DNA of 10,159 bases from assembly GCA_039920165.1 (NCBI GenBank), contig JBDSEG010000039.1:1-10159 (forward strand), given 5' to 3'. This document shows, piece by piece, positions 1 to 6,691 of the stretch. The DNA comes from JBDSEG01 sp039920165 (GTDB lineage Bacteria > Pseudomonadota > Gammaproteobacteria > Burkholderiales > Burkholderiaceae_C). The position numbers were made by a program, and so were the translations under genes. The first letter of the stretch is position 1, and the number at the start of each line of letters is the position of its first letter. The notes beneath the pieces were generated by a model. The model had not been told where the DNA came from. It ran no database searches and was given only the letters and a program-made list of their open reading frames with translations.

Positions 1-315
1 TCGAGCGCGCTGGCCGGGCTTGCCGGTTCGCTGAAGACGATCGTGCTCGGTTTTGCCACGCTCAGCGATGCGCACTGGTCGCTGTCCGGCGAAGTCGTGC
101 TGATGACCCTGCTCGGCGGCCTCGGAACGTTCGCCGGCCCGGTCATCGGCGCGTTCACGATCATCGGCCTGCAGGACTATCTGGCCGACCGCGTAGGCTC
201 GTGGGTCACTGTCATCATCGGCGTGATCTTCGTCGTATGCGTACTCGCCTTTCGGCGCGGCATCGTCGGCGAACTGCTGCATCGCCAAGCCCGCAAAGGC
301 GGCCAGGGGCACTGA
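1..315 (+). CDS. livM: Branched-chain amino acid ABC transporter permease, LivM family (3' end)
   Basis: This is the C-terminal part of an inner-membrane permease; the reading frame is open from base 1, so the start lies outside the window. About 104 residues are visible. They contain the LivM-like stretch VLMTLLGGLGTFAGPVIGA, then a hydrophobic segment VTVIIGVIFVVCVLAF that reads as the last membrane helix, and a short basic tail ending in GQGH. In the Liv/Hly7 family, LivM pairs with LivH to carry branched-chain amino acids or related substrates (urea and amides in some members) across the membrane, powered by the ATPases LivG and LivF. Substrate cannot be told from this fragment. The ATPase genes are not downstream, where yajC follows after 101 bases, so any partners must be upstream or elsewhere. 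The family call is firm; the exact subfamily is inferred. Confidence 0.85.
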   Translation, partial: SSALAGLAGSLKTIVLGFATLSDAHWSLSGEVVLMTLLGGLGTFAGPVIGAFTIIGLQDYLADRVGSWVTVIIGVIFVVCVLAFRRGIVGELLHRQARKGGQGH

Positions 316-335
316 CCGCACGGGGGGGTTGGGGT

Positions 336-354
336 GCCGACCCGCGTGGTCGGC
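336..354 (+). terminator. Possible hairpin terminator after livM
   Basis: A perfect 7-bp stem (GCCGACC at 336-342, GGTCGGC at 348-354) closes a 5-base loop, 20 bases after the livM stop. It could end the transporter transcript. The downstream bases (GACCTTACA) are not a U-run, so it is weak as an intrinsic terminator and might only stabilise the 3' end. Confidence 0.3.
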
Positions 355-359
355 GACCT

Positions 360-365
360 TACAAT
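360..365 (+). promoter_or_regulatory. Possible -10 element for yajC-secD-secF
   Basis: TACAAT matches the sigma-70 -10 consensus at five of six positions. It would start transcription near 372, leaving a leader of about 45 bases before the yajC GTG. No convincing -35 hexamer lies 16-18 bases upstream; that place is taken by the 336-354 hairpin. It is the most promoter-like hexamer I see in the livM-yajC gap. Confidence 0.3.
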
Positions 366-403
366 CCGCCGGCTTTGCCGCAGGCGTCCAGCCGCGGCCC
401 ATC

Positions 404-409
404 GAGGAA
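404..409 (+). promoter_or_regulatory. Ribosome binding site of yajC
   Basis: GAGGAA lies 7 bases before the GTG at 417. It decides the start: the frame stays open upstream to 201, but only the GTG gives a protein with the usual YajC N-terminus (xFISEAFAQ). Confidence 0.75.
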
Positions 410-416
410 TCTCATC

Positions 417-749
417 GTGTTCATTTCCGAAGCTTTTGCGCAAGCGGCACCCGCCGCCACGTCCGGCACGCCAGGGTTCGATCTGCCACAGCTGCTGATG
501 TTCGGCGGGATGTTCGTGGTCCTGTATTTCGTCATGATCCGGCCGCAGATGAAGCGCCAGAAGGAGCACAAGGCAATGGTCGATGCCATCGCCAAGGGCG
601 ACGAAGTCGTGACCAGTGGCGGCGTCGTGGGCAAGGTGGCGCGCCTGGGCGAAAGCTTCCTGTACCTCGAGGTCGCGAACGGGGTCGAGATCCAGCTCCA
701 GCGCACCGCCGTGATCCAGGTTCTGCCCAAGGGCAGCGTGAAGGCGTGA
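417..749 (+). CDS. yajC: Sec translocon accessory protein YajC
   Basis: YajC is a small single-span inner-membrane protein that forms a complex with SecD and SecF and associates with SecYEG. It is not essential in E. coli and its exact role is unclear. The 110-residue product is the normal family size. It has a short N-terminus (FISEAFAQ), one membrane helix at about residues 23-41, then the family hallmark RPQMKRQKEHK (42-52) and the cytoplasmic signature KGDEVVTSGG (60-69), and ends in VLPKGSVKA much like the E. coli protein. The start is GTG with a good GAGGAA site; the longer open frame from 201 would add residues of no YajC character and overlap livM. It leads the cluster yajC-secD-secF, with secD 93 bases downstream. 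In many proteobacteria tgt precedes yajC; here livM does. Confidence 0.95.
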   Translation: MFISEAFAQAAPAATSGTPGFDLPQLLMFGGMFVVLYFVMIRPQMKRQKEHKAMVDAIAKGDEVVTSGGVVGKVARLGESFLYLEVANGVEIQLQRTAVIQVLPKGSVKA

Positions 750-776
750 AATAGATCGACAACGCCGCCGCGCCAG

Positions 777-803
777 CGGCCGCCTCAGGGTCGAGGGCGG
801 CCG
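777..803 (+). repeat. GC-rich inverted repeat in the yajC-secD spacer
   Basis: A perfect 8-bp inverted repeat, CGGCCGCC (777-784) and GGCGGCCG (796-803), closes an 11-base loop. It lies 27 bases after the yajC stop and ends 39 bases before the secD ATG, leaving the secD ribosome binding site free. It could tune the yajC to secD ratio by processing or partial termination. No T-run follows, so it is not a classical terminator. Confidence 0.4.
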
Positions 804-842
804 GACGCGCCGCGGTCCGGCCCGCGCTCGCGAGGAAGTCAG

Positions 843-2753
843 ATGAACCGCTATCCCCTCTGGAAATACGCGCTGCTCGCGTTCGCCTTGCTGGCTGGCA
901 TCGTCTATACGCTGCCTAATCTTTTCGGCGAGGCGCCGGCGGTGCAGGTGAGCTCGGCGAAGTCGACCGTCAAGATCGATTCGGGCGTTCGCGACCGGGT
1001 CGAGCGCGCCCTCGTCGAGGCCGCGCTGAAGCCGGAATTCGTCCAGTTCGAGGGCAGTTCGGTGCGGGCTCGCTTCGATGATCTGGATACCCAGGCGAAG
1101 GCCAAGGAAGCGATCTCGAAAGCGCTCAACCCGAAGGCCGACGACCCGGGCTATATCGTCGCGCTCAACCTCGTCTCGCGCTCGCCGCACTGGCTGACGG
1201 CGCTGCACGCGCTGCCGATGTACCTCGGCCTGGACCTGCGCGGCGGCGTGCACTTCCTGATGCAGGTCGACATGAAATCGGTCCTGAGCAAAAAGGCGGA
1301 GGCGCTGACCGGCGACCTGCGCACGCTCCTTCGCGACAAGAACCTGCGCCACACCGGCATTCGCCGCGACGGCAACGCCGTGGAGATCAAATTCCGCGAT
1401 CGCGAGACGCTGGCCGCGGCGCGCACCCTGCTGCTCGACCAGCAGCCCGACCTGGTGTGGGACGAACTGCCCGAAGGCAGCGAGTGGAAGTTGCGGGGCA
1501 CGCTCAAGCCGCAGGCCGAGCGGGCGGCGCAGGACGCCGCGATCAAGCAGAACATCACGACGCTGCACAAGAGGGTCAACGAGCTCGGCACCAGCGAGCC
1601 GGTGGTTCAGCAGCAAGGCGTCGACCGGGTCGTCGTGCAGCTGCCCGGCGTGCAGGATACGGCGCGCGCGAAGGACATCATCGGGCGCACCGCCACGCTC
1701 GAGGTGCGCATGGTCGATGCCCACGGCAGTCCGGACCCGCAGGTGCGCGACTACAACCCGACCAAGATTGAGGACGCGCTGAAGGGCCTGGTGCCGCCCG
1801 GCTCCGAACTTCTCTATTCGCGCCGCGATGGCCGCGAGGAGCCCCTGCTGGTATCGCGCACGGTCGTCTTCTCGGGCGACAACCTGACCGGCGCCGACGC
1901 CAACCTGGACCAGCAAAATTCCGGCTCGATCGTCAATGTGACGCTTGACGCGCGTGGCGGCGCGGCCATGAAGGCGGCCAGCCGCGACGGTGTGAAGCGG
2001 CGCATGGCGGTGGTGCTGATCGAGAAGGGCAAGCCCGAGGTCCTGACCGCGCCGACGATCCAGTCCGAGCTGTCGAGCCGGTTCCAGATCTCGGGCATGC
2101 GCAGCCCGGAGGAGGCCAACGACCTCGCGCTGCTGATGCGCGCCGGCTCGCTCGCCGCGCCGATGGAGATCATCGAAGAGCGCACGATCGGCCCGAGCCT
2201 CGGAGCCGAGAACATCGCCAAGGGATTCAACAGCGTGCTGTACGGTTTTGCCGCGATCGCCCTGTTCATGTGCGCCTACTACATGATGTTCGGCCTGTTC
2301 TCGACGCTCTCGCTCGGCTTCAACCTGCTGCTGCTGCTGGCGCTGCTGTCGATGCTGCAGGCCACGCTGTCGCTGCCCGGCATCGCGGCGATCGCACTCA
2401 CGCTGGGCATGGCGATCGACGCCAACGTGCTGATCAACGAGCGGGTGCGCGAGGAGTTGCGCGGCGGCGCGTCGCCGCAGGCGGCGATCAATATCGGCTA
2501 CGAGCGAGCCTTCGCGACCATCTTCGATTCGAACGTGACGACGCTGATCGCGGGCCTCGCCCTGTTCGCGTTCGGTTCAGGGCCGATCAAGGGCTTCGCC
2601 GTCGTTCACTGCCTGGGCATCCTGACCTCGATGTTCTCGGCGGTCCTGTTCTCGCGCGGCCTCGTCAACCTCTGGTACGGGCGGCAGAAGAAGCTGAAGC
2701 GGGTCTCGATCGGCGAGGTCTGGAAGCCGGCCGGCGAGCCCGTCGGCACCTGA
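843..2753 (+). CDS. secD: Protein translocase subunit SecD
   Basis: SecD with SecF uses the proton motive force to help pull preproteins through SecYEG into the periplasm. The product is 636 residues (E. coli SecD is 615). A first membrane helix lies at about 7-26, then the large periplasmic domain with the family motif GLDLRGG (129-135), then five helices between about 460 and 612. The helix carrying GMAIDANVLINER includes Asp526, which aligns with the transport-critical Asp519 of E. coli SecD. The C-terminus follows the E. coli pattern (FDSNVTTLIAG, GPIKGFAV). The ATG at 843 is preceded by GAGGAAG (832-838), close but adequate spacing. secF follows 39 bases later, so the two are almost surely cotranscribed. 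I see no truncation or frameshift. Confidence 0.97.
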   Translation: MNRYPLWKYALLAFALLAGIVYTLPNLFGEAPAVQVSSAKSTVKIDSGVRDRVERALVEAALKPEFVQFEGSSVRARFDDLDTQAKAKEAISKALNPKADDPGYIVALNLVSRSPHWLTALHALPMYLGLDLRGGVHFLMQVDMKSVLSKKAEALTGDLRTLLRDKNLRHTGIRRDGNAVEIKFRDRETLAAARTLLLDQQPDLVWDELPEGSEWKLRGTLKPQAERAAQDAAIKQNITTLHKRVNELGTSEPVVQQQGVDRVVVQLPGVQDTARAKDIIGRTATLEVRMVDAHGSPDPQVRDYNPTKIEDALKGLVPPGSELLYSRRDGREEPLLVSRTVVFSGDNLTGADANLDQQNSGSIVNVTLDARGGAAMKAASRDGVKRRMAVVLIEKGKPEVLTAPTIQSELSSRFQISGMRSPEEANDLALLMRAGSLAAPMEIIEERTIGPSLGAENIAKGFNSVLYGFAAIALFMCAYYMMFGLFSTLSLGFNLLLLLALLSMLQATLSLPGIAAIALTLGMAIDANVLINERVREELRGGASPQAAINIGYERAFATIFDSNVTTLIAGLALFAFGSGPIKGFAVVHCLGILTSMFSAVLFSRGLVNLWYGRQKKLKRVSIGEVWKPAGEPVGT

Positions 2754-2792
2754 CCTGCCGCCGAGCCACGCCGCACTCACCGAAAGACGCAG

Positions 2793-3827
2793 ATGGAATT
2801 TTTCCGCATCCGGCGCGACATCCCGTTCATGCGCCATGCGCTGGTGTTCAACATCATCTCGCTGGTGACCTTCCTGGCCGCGGTCTTCTTCCTCGCCACG
2901 CGCGGGCTGCACCTGTCGATCGAGTTCACCGGCGGCACCGTCATCGAGACCGCATATGCGCAGTCGGCCGATGTGGGGAAGGTTCGCGCGACGGTCGAGA
3001 AGCTCGGCTTCGGCGAGCTCCAGGTGCAGAATTTCGGCTCGACCCGCGACGTGCTGATCCGTCTGCCGGTGCGCGGCGACGTGAAGCAGGCTGATGTGGT
3101 CGCGCAGGTCTTCGCCGAGTTGTGCAAGGCCGAGTCGGGCAGCGTCAGCACGCGCCAAGCGACGAGCGAGAAGGGCGATGCCGTATCTCGCCCGGTGTGC
3201 ACGACACCGGCCGGGGCCGAGCCGGTCAGGCTCCAGCGCAGCGAATTTGTCGGCCCGCAGGTCGGGCGCGAACTGGCCGAGGACGGCGCCAAGGCGCTTG
3301 CCTTCGTGATCATCGGAATCATGGCCTACCTCGCGATCCGCTTCGAGTGGAAATTCTCGATCGCCGCGATCGTTGCCAACCTGCACGACGTGATCATCAT
3401 CCTCGGCTTCTTCGCGTTCTTCCAGTGGGAGTTCTCGCTTTCGGTGCTGGCCGCGGTGCTCGCGGTACTCGGCTACTCGGTCAACGAGTCGGTCGTCATC
3501 TTCGACCGCATCCGCGAATCGTTCCGGCGCTATCGCAAGATGAATACCCATCAGGTGATCGACCACGCGATCACCAGCACGATGAGCCGCACCATCATCA
3601 CCCACGGCAGCACCCAGATGATGGTTCTGTCGATGCTGATCTTCGGCGGCCCGACGCTGCACTACTTCGCCGTCGCGCTGACCATCGGCATCCTGTTCGG
3701 CATCTATTCGTCGGTCTTCGTGGCGGCGGCGATCGCGATGTGGCTCGGCGTCAAACGCGAAGACCTGGTCAAGGCCGGCGCCGAGAAAACCGACCCCGAC
3801 GATCCGAACGCCGGCGCCGTGATCTAG
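2793..3827 (+). CDS. secF: Protein translocase subunit SecF
   Basis: SecF pairs with SecD in the proton-driven export motor. The product is 344 residues (E. coli SecF is 323). Visible parts: helix 1 at about 16-36, the SIEFTGGT motif (42-49), a periplasmic domain, EFVGPQVG before the second helix, then helices from about 167 to 316. The third helix holds ANLHDVIII with Asp199, matching E. coli Asp213, and the fourth leads into NESVVIFDRIRESFR (arginines 239 and 241), the conserved loop. Between LPVRG and EFVGP there are roughly 25 more residues than in E. coli; this stretch contains Cys111 and Cys136, the only cysteines in the protein. The ribosome binding site is weak (GAAAG), which fits translational linkage to secD. 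Confidence 0.96.
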   Translation: MEFFRIRRDIPFMRHALVFNIISLVTFLAAVFFLATRGLHLSIEFTGGTVIETAYAQSADVGKVRATVEKLGFGELQVQNFGSTRDVLIRLPVRGDVKQADVVAQVFAELCKAESGSVSTRQATSEKGDAVSRPVCTTPAGAEPVRLQRSEFVGPQVGRELAEDGAKALAFVIIGIMAYLAIRFEWKFSIAAIVANLHDVIIILGFFAFFQWEFSLSVLAAVLAVLGYSVNESVVIFDRIRESFRRYRKMNTHQVIDHAITSTMSRTIITHGSTQMMVLSMLIFGGPTLHYFAVALTIGILFGIYSSVFVAAAIAMWLGVKREDLVKAGAEKTDPDDPNAGAVI

Positions 3828-3859
3828 GCCGGTCGCGCAGGGGGAAGGTGTCGGTTTTC
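3785..3859 (+). terminator. Possible long-loop terminator spanning the end of secF
   Basis: A perfect 10-bp inverted repeat, GAAAACCGAC (3785-3794, inside the last codons of secF) and GTCGGTTTTC (3850-3859), closes a 55-base loop. The 3' arm contains a TTTT run, so a transcript folding here would end near the secF 3' end. The long loop makes this weak, and chance is possible. Confidence 0.2.
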
Positions 3860-3903
3860 CGCGCCGGTCCCACGCCTCGGTATTTCACATGCAACCCTTG
3901 GTG

Positions 3904-3909
3904 TAGAGT
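3904..3909 (+). promoter_or_regulatory. Possible -10 element just upstream of the DUF1631 gene
   Basis: TAGAGT matches four of six -10 positions and ends 8 bases before the ATG, so transcription from it would give an almost leaderless message. No Shine-Dalgarno sequence is visible between it and the start. TTTCAC at 3883-3888 is a poor -35 candidate at 15-base spacing. Read-through from secF is the alternative. Confidence 0.25.
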
Positions 3910-3917
3910 CCTCCGCG

Positions 3918-6161
3918 ATGTCGATCCCTGCCAACTCGACGGCCCTGGCGCAACAGGCGCGCCGCACGTATGTCGAGGCGCTGCTGAACGGGATGTCGGG
4001 CGTGGTCCAGTCGGTCACGCAAGCGGCCCGCCAGCTCTCGAGCCAGGGTGCCGATCCGGCGCTGGCCGGGCGGCGGCGCGATCTGATCGCCGATCTCGCG
4101 CGTGGCGAAGCGCCCTGGCTCGAAGGCATGACGACGCTGCTCCGCGCCGCCATGCATCGCGGTTCGCGTGCCGTGCCGCGCACCAGTTCCGGCCCCGGAT
4201 CGACTCGCGCCGCCAAGCTGAGCCTGGTCGACGACGACACCATCGACAACGAGATCGTCCGCTCGCGTCTGGCGATGGCGGTCATGGATCGCGCCTCCTG
4301 GGAGTTCACCGACCTGCGCTCGCGCATGATGGCGCTCGAACAGCGCGAGGAACTCGATACCCACGATGTGCTGCGTCCGCATGTGCTGGCCCAGGTCGTG
4401 ACCGCGGGGTGGCGCGAGGCTGGCCTCACGCTGGACGGCTGGCGGGTGCTGCAGGATGTGCTGCAGGACGAGTTCGCCCACTTCGCCGAAGAGGCCTACC
4501 ACGAGACCAACCGCAGCCTGATCCAGGCCAAAGTGCTGCCCGAGATCGATCTGCGACCGTTCATCCGGCGCACCCGCAATACGGTGGGCTACTTGGGCGG
4601 CGGCGGCGGCGGGGCGTCCGGTGCCACGCGAAGCGGTTCCGGCGCCATGGAATCCCGCGCACCGCTGCGCGGCATGCCGTACCGGGCCGGCGGCGACCAG
4701 TCCGATTCGGTTCTCGCGCGGTTGTCGCAGGTCGTCGACCAGCAGGTGCGTGGCTTCGCCGATACCAGCCGTCGACCGAGTGCCGCTTCGCCGGCGCTCG
4801 GTCGCGCGATCGAGCAGGCGCAGCAAGGTATCGTCCGGCGCAGCGTGTCCGGCACAGGTGCCATCGGCACGCCGGCGATGCTCGAGGAGCTCGATCAGCG
4901 CAAGCAGGTGCTCAAGCAGGCCGCCACCACGCCGGTCGAGCGCGCCACGATCGAGATCGTCGCGCTCATGTTCCAGAGCCTGCTGACCGAGGAGCGCATC
5001 CCGGCGTCGGTACGGATCTGGTTCGCGCGTCTGCAGATGCCGGTGCTGCGGGTTGCGGTGTCGGAGCCCGACTTCTTCGCCGCCGCCGATCATCCGGCAC
5101 GTCGCCTGATCGACCGCATGGGCGCCTGCGTGATGGGCTTCGACGCGACCACCCGCCCCGCCGGCGAAGCGCTGGACCGCGAGATCAAGCGCGTGGTGCA
5201 GGTCGTCGAGGCCTATCCAGATACCGGCCGGCGCGTGTTTCAGACTGTGCTGACCGAATTCGAGCGCTTCCTCGAGCACTATTTCAAGAATGAGAACGAG
5301 GCCTCGCGCAAGGGCGTCTCGCTTGCCCATCAGGTCGAGCAGCGCGAGACGCTCGCGATTCAATATACGATCGAGCTGCGCAAGATGCTTAACGAAGTGC
5401 CGGTGCAGGAGGGCGTGCGCGAATTCCTGTTCCAGGTCTGGGCCGACGTGCTTGCGATGGCGGCCGTCAAGGAAGGCAACCAGAGCGAAACCACCAAGCA
5501 GATGAAGCGCGCTGCGGCCGACCTCATCTGGTCGGCCGGCGCCAAGGTGTCGCGCGACGAGCGTGCCGAGGTAATCCGCCGCCTGCCGCCGCTGCTCAAG
5601 GCGCTGCGCGACGGCATGGCCCAGGCGGGGCTGTCGAACGAGAAGCAGGACGAGCATATCCAGCGTCTGAACACCTCGCTCGCCGCGGCCTTCACCGCCA
5701 AGACCGCGGCGATTCCGCACGCCCGGCTTGAAGAGTTGATGGGGCGGCTGGAAACGCTCGAAGAACTGCTGCCAGAAGCGGGCGATGTCGAGATCGACGA
5801 ATCTCTGGTGCTCGATCTTTCCGGGCACGAAAGTTCCGAGCTCGAAGTGGTCGGGGAAGGTGGCTCGACGCCGACCCCGGCGATGCTCACGTGGGCGCGC
5901 GAGCTGCAGGTCGGCGGCTGGTACATGCTCGACTATCGCGAGCGCAACGAAGCGGTCCAGCTTGCGTGGCAGGGGCTGCGCAAGCAGCTCGCGCTCTTCG
6001 TCTCGCCCCAGGGTCGCGCCGTGCTGTTCCAGAAGCAGCGCCTCGCCGCCTTCCTGCAGGCCGGACTCATCGTGCCGGCGCAGGACGAATCTCTGACCGT
6101 GCGCGCTACGCGCAGTGCGCTAGCGAAGATCGACGTCGATCCGGGCCGGCTGCTGAACTGA
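3918..6161 (+). CDS. DUF1631 family protein of unknown function
   Basis: The 747-residue product looks like the DUF1631 family, which has no established function; some databases label members 'thymidine phosphorylase', and nothing here supports an enzyme. It has no signal peptide or membrane helix, so it is probably cytoplasmic. It is mostly helical and acidic. Family-like stretches are LSLVDDDTIDNEIVRSRLA (from about residue 100), a segment through EEAYHETNRSLIQ (near 195), a disordered linker with six glycines (227-232), GVREFLFQVWADVLAMAA (about 499-516), and a beta-rich C-terminal domain from about 656 with GGWYMLDY and VQLAW. That tail recalls a small beta-barrel such as PilZ, but the c-di-GMP motifs RxxxR and (D/N)xSxxG are not evident. 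It starts 90 bases after secF with no clear ribosome binding site. Family call fairly firm; function unknown. Confidence 0.85.
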   Translation: MSIPANSTALAQQARRTYVEALLNGMSGVVQSVTQAARQLSSQGADPALAGRRRDLIADLARGEAPWLEGMTTLLRAAMHRGSRAVPRTSSGPGSTRAAKLSLVDDDTIDNEIVRSRLAMAVMDRASWEFTDLRSRMMALEQREELDTHDVLRPHVLAQVVTAGWREAGLTLDGWRVLQDVLQDEFAHFAEEAYHETNRSLIQAKVLPEIDLRPFIRRTRNTVGYLGGGGGGASGATRSGSGAMESRAPLRGMPYRAGGDQSDSVLARLSQVVDQQVRGFADTSRRPSAASPALGRAIEQAQQGIVRRSVSGTGAIGTPAMLEELDQRKQVLKQAATTPVERATIEIVALMFQSLLTEERIPASVRIWFARLQMPVLRVAVSEPDFFAAADHPARRLIDRMGACVMGFDATTRPAGEALDREIKRVVQVVEAYPDTGRRVFQTVLTEFERFLEHYFKNENEASRKGVSLAHQVEQRETLAIQYTIELRKMLNEVPVQEGVREFLFQVWADVLAMAAVKEGNQSETTKQMKRAAADLIWSAGAKVSRDERAEVIRRLPPLLKALRDGMAQAGLSNEKQDEHIQRLNTSLAAAFTAKTAAIPHARLEELMGRLETLEELLPEAGDVEIDESLVLDLSGHESSELEVVGEGGSTPTPAMLTWARELQVGGWYMLDYRERNEAVQLAWQGLRKQLALFVSPQGRAVLFQKQRLAAFLQAGLIVPAQDESLTVRATRSALAKIDVDPGRLLN

Positions 6162-6174
6162 ACAAACAGGCCGC

Positions 6175-6199
6175 GAGCGCTGGGCGCCGCGACGCGCTC
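6175..6199 (-). terminator. Possible terminator between the convergent DUF1631 gene and smg
   Basis: GAGCGC (6175-6180) and GCGCTC (6194-6199) form a 6-bp inverted repeat with a 13-base GC-rich loop; the distal arm overlaps the smg stop codon. Read on the - strand, a T-rich stretch (TGTTTGTT) follows about 7 bases later, so it could end the LysM-dprA-smg message. On the + strand there is no T-run. The two convergent genes are only 36 bases apart. Confidence 0.3.
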
Positions 6200-6650
6200 A
6201 GTGGATCAGCCGGTCTTCCTCGTCGACGAAGAGCTCGTCGAGGATGAGCGCGTCGGGCTCCTCGCCCAGGCTCCAGAAAACCATCAGGACGATGATCTTC
6301 AGATCCTCGAGATCGAGCGGCCCGCCGGGGATGGCGCTCGCGCGGTCGATCACCATTTCGCGCATCGGCCCGGCCAGCACGCCGGCCGATTCGAGGAAGG
6401 CGATGAACCCGATCGAGGCCTCGCCGAGATGATCCTGTTCGAGCGCCGAATAGACCCGAACGCTGTGCTTGCCCTGCTTGCCGACGTACGACTGGGCCGC
6501 TTTCGCCAGGCCGTCGAGCCAGCTCAGCGCTTCCTTGATCTCGCCCGATTCGAAGCCGACCGACGAGAGCTTGCGCTTGAGCTGCTCGTGGGCGGGACAG
6601 GCGTCGGGCCGCCAGTAGTTTTCGTACAGGTAGACGAGCACGTCGAACAT
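6198..6650 (-). CDS. smg: Smg family protein (DUF494)
   Basis: Smg is a small conserved protein of unknown function, usually encoded next to dprA. The 150-residue product has normal length (E. coli Smg is 157). It begins MFDVLVYLYENYW and shows the family features: GFESGEIKEALSWLDGLA, SVRVYSALEQ, a central GFIAFLESAGVL, the signature REMVIDRASAI (about 96-106), DLEDLKIIVLMVFWSLG, and the acidic end through DEEDRLIH. I chose the ATG at 6650 because the protein then starts like other Smg proteins; the frame runs on upstream to 7595 but that part is antisense to nothing real and lies inside dprA. It is third in the - strand operon, 41 bases after the dprA stop. There is no Shine-Dalgarno sequence; a TATAGT hexamer sits where a leaderless promoter would need it. 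Confidence 0.93.
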   Translation of the reverse strand: MFDVLVYLYENYWRPDACPAHEQLKRKLSSVGFESGEIKEALSWLDGLAKAAQSYVGKQGKHSVRVYSALEQDHLGEASIGFIAFLESAGVLAGPMREMVIDRASAIPGGPLDLEDLKIIVLMVFWSLGEEPDALILDELFVDEEDRLIH

Positions 6651-6656
6651 GAGTTC

Positions 6657-6662
6657 ACTATA
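6657..6662 (-). promoter_or_regulatory. Possible -10 element giving a leaderless smg transcript
   Basis: On the - strand, TATAGT (five of six consensus matches) is followed by exactly six bases and then the smg ATG, so the expected transcription start is the A of the start codon. No ribosome binding site lies in this gap. The place 17 bases upstream reads CCGGCC, not a -35; TTGAGG lies 27 bases away, too far. The element is in the 41-base dprA-smg spacer. Confidence 0.4.
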
Positions 6663-6691
6663 CCCGAGGGGTGCTGCGCGGCCGGTCTGCC

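Noticed and set aside
322..334. G-run (seven Gs, TT, four Gs) as a G-quadruplex
   Set aside because: Only two G tracts of useful length are present; four are needed.
201..416. N-terminal extension of YajC to 201
   Set aside because: It overlaps livM, has no YajC similarity, and the GTG at 417 has a good ribosome binding site.
177..1916. 579-codon open frame on the - strand across yajC and secD
   Set aside because: It is antisense to two well recognised genes, its translation is rich in Arg, His and Leu with no family resemblance, and long shadow frames are expected at this GC content.
3825..3917. secF and the DUF1631 gene share a frame with no stop between the secF TAG and the ATG, hinting at amber read-through
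   Set aside because: Thirty stop-free codons are common by chance at this GC content, SecF ends at its normal length, and nothing around the TAG suggests read-through.
3122..5293. 723-codon open frame on the + strand across secF and the DUF1631 gene
   Set aside because: It is out of frame with both real genes and its Arg/Ala/Gly-rich translation resembles no protein; it is a GC-driven shadow.
3885..5828. 647-codon open frame on the - strand opposite the DUF1631 gene
   Set aside because: The + strand frame is a recognisable family and this translation is low in complexity with no domain, so it is a shadow.
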